NCBI GenBank assembly: GCA_964404395.1
Contig: CAYOKA010000119.1
Span: 1 to 6,783 of the forward strand
From: JAAYBT01 sp964404395
GTDB lineage: Bacteria; Bacillota; Clostridia; Acetivibrionales; DTU013
Direction of reading: 5' to 3'
DNA: 6,783 nucleotides
In this document: piece by piece, positions 1-5,353 of the stretch
Position numbering within the stretch: position 1 is the stretch's first letter
Layout of the letters: every line of letters starts with the position of its first letter
Notes under the pieces: generated by a model
What the model was told of the DNA's origin: nothing
The model's database searches: none
The model's input: only the letters and a program-made list of their open reading frames with translations
Made by a program: the position numbers and the translations under genes

Positions 1-8
1 TCAACAGA

Positions 9-126
9 GGCTTTTGCGATGTAACCTTAATCAAACTTAGCTACACAATATATAGTGACAAACTTTCATACATATCCGCAATATATTGTGCTGCGGAACT
101 CAAAACATGTAACATCGCAAAATGCC
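9..126. repeat. Nested inverted repeats, possible structured RNA element
   Basis: Two inverted repeats lie one inside the other. The outer arms are TTTTGCGATGT (12-22) and ACATCGCAAAA (112-122), an 11-bp perfect match that extends by GGC/GCC (9-11 with 124-126) past one unpaired base at 123. The inner arms are CACAATATAT (44-53) and ATATATTGTG (81-90), a perfect 10-bp match. A competing small hairpin, CCGCA (76-80) with TGCGG (92-96), overlaps the inner arm. The element sits in a gene-free stretch just upstream of a plus-strand terminator. It could be the folded 3' part of a non-coding RNA or leader, or a small inserted repeat. I recognise no known riboswitch or RNA family. The pairing is directly visible; a function is inference. 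Confidence 0.5.
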
Positions 127-156
127 CCAACATGCTTTTACCCTGCCGCTATTATC

Positions 157-186
157 CCTAAATAAGAACACTTATATAGGTTTTTA
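157..186 (+). terminator. Intrinsic terminator for a transcript entering from the left
   Basis: CCTAAATAAG (157-166) and CTTATATAGG (171-180) form a 10-position stem with one T-T mismatch and an AACA loop. The stem is followed directly by TTTTTAT (181-187) on the plus strand. On the minus strand the hairpin is not followed by a T tract, so it is not an obvious terminator for the fumarate hydratase operon that ends at 209. It suggests a rightward transcript whose start lies in or left of the window. The stem is AT-rich, so termination may be weak. Confidence 0.55.
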
Positions 187-208
187 TCTTATCTGCCTAA
201 AGCGCTCT

Positions 209-763
209 TCATAATCTGTATTTTTCCCTGCCGATTTTGTATAAATCAGTTCCTGCACTGTCTATTACAACAGTGGCGGGGAAATTCCTCACTGTAAGCT
301 TCCTTAACGCTTCCGGTCCTAGTTCTGGGAAAGCAATTATTTCTTCGGCAATAATGCACTTTGAAAGCAATGCCCCCGCACCTCCTATAGCTCCAAAATA
401 AATAGCTCCGCTATGTATCATGGCATCGATGACCTGTTTGCTTCGCAGTCCTTTCCCTATCATGCCGGTTAGTCCAAGCTCTATGAGCGAAGGCGCATAT
501 GCATCCATCCTTCCGCTGGTGGTAGGGCCTGCAGATCCAATAACCTTTCCCGGCCTTGCCGGACAGGGGCCTACATAATAGATAATCTGATCTTTTATAT
601 CAAAGGGAAGCTCCCTTCCCTGATCCAGCATTTCAATCAACTTCCTGTGGGCGGCATCCCGCGCGGCATATACGGTGCCGTTTATTTCAACTGCATCCCC
701 GGCCTTAAGCTTCATGGCTGCTTCCTTCGTAAAAGGCGTTTCAATTGCGATTATATTATCCAC
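209..763 (-). CDS. fumB: Fumarate hydratase, class I (Fe-S), beta subunit
   Basis: C-terminal half of the two-subunit, oxygen-sensitive iron-sulfur fumarase, which interconverts fumarate and L-malate in the cytoplasm. The protein is 184 aa, usual for a separate beta subunit. Family segments run in order: KAGDAVEINGTVYAARDAAH (about 20-39), YYVGPCPARPGKVIGSAGPTTSGRMD (about 62-87, holding the conserved GPTTSGRMD substrate-binding loop), GLTGMIGKG (97-105) and FPATVVIDSAGTDLYKIG (161-178). I chose a GTG start at 763 because a run of seven G's (771-777) lies 7 nt upstream, and because the translated open frame upstream of it is not family-like. It lies 31 nt downstream of the alpha gene, in the same operon. 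The symbol follows the alpha=fumA, beta=fumB convention and is not the E. coli fumB. L-tartrate dehydratase beta is the close alternative; without a tartrate gene context fumarase is more likely. Confidence 0.92.
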   Translation of the reverse strand: MDNIIAIETPFTKEAAMKLKAGDAVEINGTVYAARDAAHRKLIEMLDQGRELPFDIKDQIIYYVGPCPARPGKVIGSAGPTTSGRMDAYAPSLIELGLTGMIGKGLRSKQVIDAMIHSGAIYFGAIGGAGALLSKCIIAEEIIAFPELGPEALRKLTVRNFPATVVIDSAGTDLYKIGREKYRL

Positions 764-770
764 GGATAAT

Positions 771-779
771 CCCCCCCTA
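771..779 (-). promoter_or_regulatory. Ribosome binding site deciding the GTG start of the beta subunit
   Basis: On the minus strand AGGGGGGG precedes GTG by 7 nt (ATTATCC). No similarly placed purine-rich site serves the in-frame ATG at 826, which lies inside the 3' end of the alpha gene. The site lies in the 31-nt gap between the two fumarase genes. Confidence 0.6.
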
Positions 780-794
780 TCGGCGCAAGTATGC

Positions 795-1637
795 CTACAG
801 CACCGCTTCCACATGCCTGGTCGCATGGCAGCCCATGTTGAGTGCTACAGGAAGACCGGCAATATGTGTCGGATATACTTCTATGTTCACCGCCATTGCA
901 GTAAGCCTGCCTCCGAAGCCTGCCGGCCCGATTCCGAGGCGATTTATACGATCCAGCATTTCTTCCTCCAGCCTGCATATATCTTCATCGTCATTGCGGA
1001 TATTAATCGGACGAAGCAGTGCCTTCTTGGCAAGAATGGCCGCCTTCTCCATGGTGCCGCCTATCCCTACACCGACTATAACCGGAGGACAGGGATTTGG
1101 CCCGGCCTCTCTCATCATCTCTTCAATAAAGGCCTTCACGCCTTCTTCCCCATCTGATGGCTTAAGCATCCTCACTCCGCTCATATTCTCGCTGCCGAAA
1201 CCCTTTGGAGCCACCGTTATCTTCAGGCTGTCTCCTTCAACAATATTGTAGTGAATTACAGCAGGAGTATTGTCACCGGTATTGACTCTGTTAAGAGGAC
1301 TTGATACGACGGATTTTCTTAGATAACCTTTCGCATAGCCTCTTCTGACTCCTTCATTTATGGCCGCTTCGAGACTTCCGCCTGTCACGTGTACATCCTG
1401 CCCGATTTCTATAAAAACAACGGCCATTCCTGTATCCTGACATATGGCTATTTGCTCTCGTGAAGCTATATTTGCATTTTCAACAAGCTGCAAAAGCAAT
1501 AACCTGCCTGTCTCGGACTCCTCATTGCAGGCTCCCTCTTTGAGAGCCTCCAGTATATCATTGTTCAGTTTATAATTTGCTGCCATGCACAGCTGCTCAA
1601 CCACATCAGTAATTTTTGAAATGTTGATTTCCTTCAT
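795..1637 (-). CDS. fumA: Fumarate hydratase, class I (Fe-S), alpha subunit
   Basis: N-terminal, cluster-carrying half of the two-subunit fumarase, working with the beta subunit encoded next. The protein is 280 aa, the usual length. Three cysteines stand where this family ligates its [4Fe-4S] cluster: Cys66 in ICQDTGMAVVF, Cys183 in PNPCPPVIVGVGIGG, and Cys270 in NMGCHATRH near the C-terminus. Other family segments are RKSVVSSPLNRVNTGDNTPA (107-126) and APKGFGSENMS (143-153). The start at 1637 is preceded by GGAGG (1643-1647) at 5 nt and gives a family-like N-terminus (MKEINISKI). The frame stays open upstream to 1769, but that extension overlaps the promoter at 1725-1753, so it is probably not translated. 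Fumarase fits an anaerobe with a partial or reductive TCA branch. Tartrate dehydratase alpha is a homologous alternative. Confidence 0.93.
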   Translation of the reverse strand: MKEINISKITDVVEQLCMAANYKLNNDILEALKEGACNEESETGRLLLLQLVENANIASREQIAICQDTGMAVVFIEIGQDVHVTGGSLEAAINEGVRRGYAKGYLRKSVVSSPLNRVNTGDNTPAVIHYNIVEGDSLKITVAPKGFGSENMSGVRMLKPSDGEEGVKAFIEEMMREAGPNPCPPVIVGVGIGGTMEKAAILAKKALLRPINIRNDDEDICRLEEEMLDRINRLGIGPAGFGGRLTAMAVNIEVYPTHIAGLPVALNMGCHATRHVEAVL

Positions 1638-1724
1638 CCGAGCCTCCATTACATTACAAGCCGCAAGGCCGCTTAACACTTGCAGATCCCGCAATACATC
1701 CGTCCCCCACAGGACTACCTCACC

Positions 1725-1753
1725 ATAATAAAAGAATCCTTTGTAAATTGCAA
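1725..1753 (-). promoter_or_regulatory. Sigma-A-type promoter of the fumarase operon
   Basis: On the minus strand TTGCAA (1748-1753) and TATTAT (1725-1730) are separated by exactly 17 bp. Transcription would start near 1718, giving a leader of about 80 nt before the ATG at 1637. The spacing and five-of-six matches at -10 make this a good candidate. Confidence 0.6.
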
Positions 1754-1810
1754 CTAATTGCATGTTCACAGAAAATTTAAAAGTTGATAAAAGACTTTTT
1801 CATACCGCTT

Positions 1811-1819
1811 TGGTATAAT
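1811..1819 (+). promoter_or_regulatory. Extended -10 promoter for the UspA-like gene
   Basis: TGGTATAAT is a perfect extended -10 element (TGnTATAAT). There is no good -35 at 16-18 bp; TTGATA at 1784-1789 is 24 bp away, too far. Extended -10 promoters can work without a -35. The start would be near 1826, giving a leader of about 58 nt. The promoter diverges from the fumarase promoter, with an AAAAGT/ACTTTT dyad (1779-1799) between them. Confidence 0.6.
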
Positions 1820-1883
1820 GAAAGGAGAAAAGTAGTATATATCATAGATTATGTGGAAGCAGCTAAACGAAGAGGTGTTTTAT

Positions 1884-2264
1884 ATGGAGTCCAGAAATAT
1901 ACTGGTCTGCGTCACGCAGCAAAAGAACTGCGAACGCTTGATTAATGCGGCAAATAAATTATTAGATGAGTATAAAGGTAATCTATATGTGATTAATGTG
2001 GTGAAAAATGATCTTAACTTTCTTAATAGCTCTGTTGAATCTGAAGCTCTTGAATACCTTTTTGGCATTTCAAAAAGCATCGGTGCGAATTTATCCGTTC
2101 TCAAGTCCGATGATGTTGAGGGAACCATCGCACGATATGCAGATGATAATGCTATCGGCTGCATCATTCTTGGGAAATCTCACTCTGAAAGCAAGGGAAA
2201 CCGCTTTATGAAGAAACTAAAATCAGTGTTGAAAAATGATATAGAAATAAGAATTTTGTCGTAA
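1884..2264 (+). CDS. UspA-like (universal stress protein domain) small protein
   Basis: A 126-aa single-domain protein with the alpha/beta layout of the USP superfamily. A first strand ESRNILVCVTQ (2-12) is followed by a helix (14-30) and a second strand NLYVINVV (33-40). Then come a long helix (about 50-66), strand ANLSVLKSDD (68-77), a helix around 78-89, and strand IGCIILGKSHSES (91-103). The usual USP nucleotide motif G-2x-G-9x-G(S/T) is only partly present: ILGKS is reminiscent of the USP domain of KdpD, but the later GS is missing. ATP binding is therefore uncertain. No signal peptide or membrane segment is seen. I chose the start at 1884 because AGAGGTG (1871-1877) lies 6 nt upstream; the ATG at 1851 has no adjacent site. 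It is expressed from its own promoter, divergent from fumarase. The specific role is unknown. Confidence 0.75.
   Translation: MESRNILVCVTQQKNCERLINAANKLLDEYKGNLYVINVVKNDLNFLNSSVESEALEYLFGISKSIGANLSVLKSDDVEGTIARYADDNAIGCIILGKSHSESKGNRFMKKLKSVLKNDIEIRILS
2255..2263 (+). promoter_or_regulatory. Weak 0A-box-like site
   Basis: TTTGTCGTA matches the Spo0A consensus TTTGTCRAA at 8 of 9 positions and overlaps the stop codon of the UspA-like gene, about 105 bp upstream of a better match at the hup promoter. Alone it would not be convincing. Confidence 0.2.
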
Positions 2265-2321
2265 ATAATTATATATAGTCTAGAATACATATTTTGTGTA
2301 GTTCTAAATGACTAAATTATT
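2264..2321. repeat. Imperfect AT-rich dyad upstream of hup
   Basis: Three paired blocks nest around a common centre: AATAATT (2264-2270) with AATTATT (2315-2321), TAGTC (2276-2280) with GACTA (2310-2314), and TAGAA (2281-2285) with TTCTA (2302-2306). There are small unpaired stretches between blocks and a loop of 16 nt. No T tract follows, so it is not a standard terminator. It ends 9 nt before the hup -35 box and could be a protein-binding dyad or a weak mRNA 3'-end hairpin. Confidence 0.4.
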
Positions 2322-2330
2322 GTGAAAGGC

Positions 2331-2359
2331 TTGACTTCAGGGCATTTTCGTTATAAAAT
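2331..2359 (+). promoter_or_regulatory. Sigma-A-type promoter of hup
   Basis: TTGACT (2331-2336) and TAAAAT (2354-2359) are 17 bp apart, each matching the consensus at five of six positions. Transcription would begin near 2366, a short leader of about 26 nt before the HU start codon. Confidence 0.65.
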
Positions 2360-2368
2360 ATTGTCGAA
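2360..2368 (+). promoter_or_regulatory. Candidate Spo0A-binding 0A box at the hup start site
   Basis: ATTGTCGAA matches the 0A box TTTGTCRAA at 8 of 9 positions and contains the perfect core TGTCGAA. It abuts the -10 box and covers the predicted transcription start, a position where bound protein would repress. A perfect 7-bp core is expected about once by chance in a window this size, so its position, not the match itself, makes it worth noting. Confidence 0.4.
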
Positions 2369-2391
2369 TTCCAAATATAGGAGGTTGTTTT

Positions 2392-2673
2392 ATGAACAAA
2401 ACAGATTTAATTAACTCGATTGCCTCAAAGTCAGGTTTAAACAAGAAAAACAGCGAAGCAGCACTCAACGCATTCATCGATTCAGTAGAAGAAGCCCTCG
2501 AAGGCGGGGACAAAGTAGTATTAGTCGGTTTCGGTACTTTTGAAGTCAGACAGAGAGCAGCACGCAAGGGTAGAAACCCTCAGACCAAGAAGGAAATCAC
2601 TATCCCTGCTTCAAAAGCTCCTGTGTTCAAAGCCGGAAAAGGTTTAAAGGATATCGTAAACGCAAGGAAATAA
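2392..2673 (+). CDS. hup: DNA-binding protein HU
   Basis: Small basic nucleoid protein that binds and bends DNA as a dimer. The 93-aa length is typical of HU (about 90). It begins with the dimerisation helices (MNKTDLINSIA and 18-38). The family signature follows at about 46-65: GFGTFEVRQRAARKGRNPQT, with the DNA-intercalating proline in RNPQT (Pro63). The C-terminus is PASKAPVFKAGKGLKDIVN (72-90). The start codon has a strong AGGAGGT site (2379-2385) 6 nt upstream. It has its own promoter and terminator, so it is monocistronic. The absence of an IHF-specific context and a close match to Firmicute HU argue against IHF. Confidence 0.97.
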   Translation: MNKTDLINSIASKSGLNKKNSEAALNAFIDSVEEALEGGDKVVLVGFGTFEVRQRAARKGRNPQTKKEITIPASKAPVFKAGKGLKDIVNARK

Positions 2674-2688
2674 GTAATTCCAGTTTTG

Positions 2689-2718
2689 AAAAAAGGCAGC
2701 CAAAAGGCCGCCTTTTTT
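2689..2718. terminator. Bidirectional intrinsic terminator between hup and the aro-spo0A operon
   Basis: The stem AAAAAAGGCaGCC (2689-2701) pairs with GGCcGCCTTTTTT (2706-2718), with one A-C mismatch and an AAAA loop. The T tract follows the stem on the plus strand for hup. The A tract supplies a matching T tract on the minus strand for the converging operon, whose last stop codon is at 2797. The intervening 2719-2796 contains no gene that I can see. Confidence 0.85.
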
Positions 2719-2796
2719 GTTTTCCTCTGCTACTATTCAGCTAAGGTACCGTCAAAGCTGTCGGCGCCTGAATGTTCACACTTCTCCGCATCATCA

Positions 2797-3588
2797 CTAC
2801 TTCATCATGTCTATAGCCTTTTCTGTCAAAAATCTGATGACATCTGAGCTTCCAAGGTTCTTTCCGGCACAGGATATACTGATAATATCCCGAAGCTCAC
2901 ACTTGGCATTTTTAATCTTATTGCATCCACTATTGATTGCACAACGTATTGCTCGATCAATGCTCTTTGCAGTCGTATTATACTTTATAGCTAATTGCGG
3001 ATAGATAAGCTTCGTTACGGAATTCAGTACCGCCGGACGATTTACCGAAAGTATAACAGCCTCCGCCAGATAACGATATCCGGCTATATTAGGCGTGATT
3101 CCCATTCTTTTTATCAAGGTTGCCACAACCTGTTCAAGGCTGTCTGCTTTCACACTCGGTCCACTAATACCCTTGCCTATTGTATATGTCCTCCTTTGTA
3201 GCCCCGAGTGCAAGTTATATAGGCTTCTAATATGTGAAACCAGCACCTCAGGGTCGAAAGGTTTCATTACATAATAATCTGCGCCCAGCTCAATAGCCTG
3301 TCGTACAGTATTATCCTTTCCTATTGCCGTCAAAACTATAAAAACCGGTCGCTGTGAGGGACTCATTTCCGTCACTTGCTCCAGAACACCTATCCCGTCC
3401 AAATTAGGCATAATAATGTCCAGCAATACAACATTCGGTGCCAGCTCCCTAATCATATCCAGTGTTTCGCGCCCATCCCGTGCAATCCCCTTTACATACA
3501 TATCCCCGGTTCCATCAATATATTCCTTAAGCAAATTGCATAGATCAGCATTGTCATCAGCGATTAATACAGAAATCAGATCATTCAT
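2797..3588 (-). CDS. spo0A: Spo0A-family response regulator, divergent C-terminus
   Basis: Transcription factor of the family that starts sporulation after phosphorylation by a phosphorelay or kinases. It is 263 aa, the normal Spo0A length. The receiver domain (about 4-122) is complete: acidic pair Asp11/Asp12, phosphoacceptor Asp57 in VVLLDIIMPNLDG, switch Thr87 and Lys109 in YYVMKPFD. The effector domain (about 150-263) has Spo0A-type segments ITPNIAGYRYLAEAV (164-178) and LIYPQLAIKYNTT (194-206). The recognition helix TTAKSIDRAIRCAI (205-218) keeps the arginines. After it the protein departs from the usual Spo0A: the typical WSRGN and PTNSEFIA segments are not recognisable, and Cys216, 222, 230 and 240 appear. 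The start has AGGAGA (3595-3600) 6 nt upstream and overlaps the aroK end by 8 nt. The usual spoIVB neighbour is absent. It could be a paralogue and not the master regulator. Confidence 0.85.
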   Translation of the reverse strand: MNDLISVLIADDNADLCNLLKEYIDGTGDMYVKGIARDGRETLDMIRELAPNVVLLDIIMPNLDGIGVLEQVTEMSPSQRPVFIVLTAIGKDNTVRQAIELGADYYVMKPFDPEVLVSHIRSLYNLHSGLQRRTYTIGKGISGPSVKADSLEQVVATLIKRMGITPNIAGYRYLAEAVILSVNRPAVLNSVTKLIYPQLAIKYNTTAKSIDRAIRCAINSGCNKIKNAKCELRDIISISCAGKNLGSSDVIRFLTEKAIDMMK

Positions 3589-4171
3589 TTAGTATCTCCT
3601 GTACAATTTTTTCAGGTGCTTTCCCGGCACAATCTACGGTGTAGTCGGCATACTTTGAGTACAAAGGATCACGCTCCTCAAAAAGCTCTGCGAGGGTTTG
3701 CCCGTCTGCCCTTACCAATCTTCGTCCGGGAGCAAGTCGTCCATCAAGTATAGTTGGATCCTGCTTTAAATAAATAAGGATGCCTATATCTTTAAAATAT
3801 CTCATTAGCTCACTGCTCTTTACAACTCCGCCGCCTGTTGCAATGATGCATCGATCAAACCTCGTGGAAAATACTACTTTCTTTTGTATTTCCAAAAATT
3901 TCTCGATTCCATCTTCCGCTACAATCTCTCTTGGTGAGCGTCCATGGCTCATGCTAATACATTCATCCGTGTCTATATAGGATAATCCCAGCTTTTCAGC
4001 TAACAAGGGACCCACCGTGCTTTTGCCGGCACCGGGCATTCCAATCAGTACAATAATGTTCTTGCTTGCCGCATCCGGATTGACGGCGGCAGACGATGCT
4101 TTACTTGAATCGGCTATGTCGGCAACCACTTGCTGTGCGCCGGTTATCTCATTGCGTTCCCGTCCTGTCAT
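3581..4171 (-). CDS. aroK: Shikimate kinase, with N-terminal extension and variant substrate site
   Basis: Transfers phosphate from ATP to shikimate, the fifth step of chorismate synthesis. It is 196 aa, against about 165-175 in the family. The excess is an Ala/Ser-rich N-terminal stretch (1-37) that precedes the core strand NIIVLIG. Walker A is GMPGAGKST (44-52). The DTD shikimate/Mg motif is Asp67-Thr-Asp69. The ATGGG substrate loop is at 111-115, and the lid and Arg are in GRRLVR (149-154) and EERDPLYSKYA (165-175, Arg167). The usual FRxxE motif, whose Arg holds the shikimate carboxylate, reads FLEIQ here (92-96). I recall some clostridial shikimate kinases with a Leu there but cannot verify this. 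The start ATG overlaps the aroC stop (ATGA), which supports the long N-terminus; the next Met (45) would destroy Walker A. Confidence 0.88.
   Translation of the reverse strand: MTGRERNEITGAQQVVADIADSSKASSAAVNPDAASKNIIVLIGMPGAGKSTVGPLLAEKLGLSYIDTDECISMSHGRSPREIVAEDGIEKFLEIQKKVVFSTRFDRCIIATGGGVVKSSELMRYFKDIGILIYLKQDPTILDGRLAPGRRLVRADGQTLAELFEERDPLYSKYADYTVDCAGKAPEKIVQEILNE
3595..3600 (-). promoter_or_regulatory. Ribosome binding site for the Spo0A-like gene, inside aroK
   Basis: AGGAGA on the minus strand lies within the last codons of aroK, 6 nt before the regulator's ATG, and the two frames overlap by 8 nt. The regulator therefore has its own good site and can also be reached by ribosomes finishing aroK. 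Confidence 0.7.
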
Positions 4172-5349
4172 AGTTTATCCCACCCCGGATCAATAGCAGA
4201 CGTTACACTTTTATATCCCTCCGCCATATATATTGCATCCAGCAATGCAATCCTCATCATTGCTTCACAAACAGCATATATCCTGGCGCAGATGGTCGGA
4301 TCGCTCCTGGAAGCAAATACATGATCGATACTTTTGCTCTTCGTAATATCAACCGTAGACTGCTGCTGTAGTATTGTCGGTGTGGGCTTGCATGCAATCC
4401 TCAATCTAATTTCCTCACCGTTGGAAATACCCCCAAGCAACCCACCTGCACGGTTTGTCCTGAAGCGTATCCTGCCTGTTTCCTCATCGAAGTAAGGAGT
4501 GTCATTGGACTGGGAACCGGTCATTTCAGCATGTCTGAAACCGTCCCCGAACTCTATCCCCTTCACGCCGCCAATAGACATCATAGCATGGGCAATGGTT
4601 GCGCTGAGCTTATCGAACACGGGTTCGCCCAGACCCGCGGGTACGCCTGCGGCTACAACTTCCACAATACCTCCGCAGGAGTCCTTTGCGGCTTTTACCT
4701 TTTCCAGATCCTCAATCATCTCATCTGCCTTCTGTAAGTCCGGGCAGTTCAATTCATTTTTTCGGTAATTTGCCTTTGCTGTCTCATATGTGACCGGAGC
4801 TGCCTTTATGCCATGGGACTCTACTACATATGCGATTACATCGATACCCATTTTGTCAAGAATTAATTTAGCCACAGCACCGCCGGCGACTCTTGAAACA
4901 GTTTCTCGTGCCGATGCCCGGCCTGCCCCTGCCCAATCGTAATAGCGGCCGTACTTCTTATAGTAGGTATAGGACGCCTGTCCCGGCCTGACCAGGTTTT
5001 TGTTCCCCTTATGCTGTTTTATATGCAGGTCCTCAATATCACTACTGGGTATGATCATGCCTACAGGTGCACCTGTAGAGAGATCGTCCTCCATGACGCC
5101 GGAAAATATGTAAACCCTATCTGCTTCCTTCCTGGGTGTACTTACCCTTGTAAGCCCCGGTCTTCGCTTGTCCAGCTCCTCATGAATAGCTTGCGCAGTA
5201 ATCTTCAATCCCGGCGGCACACCATCAACAATAACCATCTGCCCCCCATAAAGCTCCCGGGGTACGGCAGGGTTTTTTCGAAATCCCCCGGAGTACGATT
5301 CACCACAGGTTGTTATCCTGAACACTCTTCCAAATGTATTTCCAAGCAT
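4168..5349 (-). CDS. aroC: Chorismate synthase, lacking both catalytic histidines
   Basis: Family enzyme that removes phosphate from EPSP to give chorismate using reduced FMN. It is 393 aa, within the family range (about 350-400). Family features include MLGNTFGRVFRITT at the N-terminus, VDGVPPGL (41-48), KRRPG (61-65) and AGRASARETVSRVAGG (142-157). GVPAGLGEPVFDKL (235-248), AGGLLGGISNGEEI (301-314) and the third signature RSDPTICARIYAVCEAM (348-364, with the conserved Asp350) follow. Two changes stand out. The GESH motif is GESY (16-19), and RPGHAD is RPGQAS (121-126). In the Neurospora enzyme the equivalent histidines are His17 and His106, both important for catalysis. An insertion of roughly 12-15 residues (about 22-36) follows GESY. 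I checked both codons in the nucleotides (TAC and CAG). The frame is intact, so it is not an obvious pseudogene. GGAGGT (5356-5361) lies 6 nt upstream. Confidence 0.87.
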   Translation of the reverse strand: MLGNTFGRVFRITTCGESYSGGFRKNPAVPRELYGGQMVIVDGVPPGLKITAQAIHEELDKRRPGLTRVSTPRKEADRVYIFSGVMEDDLSTGAPVGMIIPSSDIEDLHIKQHKGNKNLVRPGQASYTYYKKYGRYYDWAGAGRASARETVSRVAGGAVAKLILDKMGIDVIAYVVESHGIKAAPVTYETAKANYRKNELNCPDLQKADEMIEDLEKVKAAKDSCGGIVEVVAAGVPAGLGEPVFDKLSATIAHAMMSIGGVKGIEFGDGFRHAEMTGSQSNDTPYFDEETGRIRFRTNRAGGLLGGISNGEEIRLRIACKPTPTILQQQSTVDITKSKSIDHVFASRSDPTICARIYAVCEAMMRIALLDAIYMAEGYKSVTSAIDPGWDKL

Positions 5350-5353
5350 TATA

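Noticed and set aside
3..161. Open plus-strand frame through the left end, ending at a TAA at 159-161
   Set aside because: The translation resembles no family, has an odd Cys/Tyr-rich composition, and the same bases form long inverted repeats, so it is better explained as non-coding.
675..1251. Two long plus-strand open frames opposite the fumarase genes
   Set aside because: They lie antisense to well-conserved coding sequence, overlap each other, and show no recognisable domain; they are shadows.
209..1637. L-tartrate dehydratase (TtdA/TtdB) instead of fumarase
   Set aside because: The families are homologous and cannot be fully separated by eye, but there is no tartrate transporter or regulator nearby, and fumarase is far more common in this kind of organism.
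1638..1769. Longer N-terminus for the fumarase alpha subunit from the ATG at 1767-1769
   Set aside because: It overlaps the candidate promoter, is not family-like, and the ATG at 1637 has a GGAGG site and gives the normal 280-aa length.
1784..1789. TTGATA as the -35 box of the UspA-like gene promoter
   Set aside because: It is 24 bp from the -10 box, too far for normal sigma-A spacing; the extended -10 explains the promoter better.
2824..2830. TGTCAAA, a second possible 0A-box core
   Set aside because: It lies inside the coding region of the Spo0A-like gene near its 3' end, away from any promoter.
4168..5349. aroC as a decaying pseudogene because of the lost histidines
   Set aside because: The frame is full length, other signatures are intact, and it is tightly coupled to intact genes, so random decay is unlikely.
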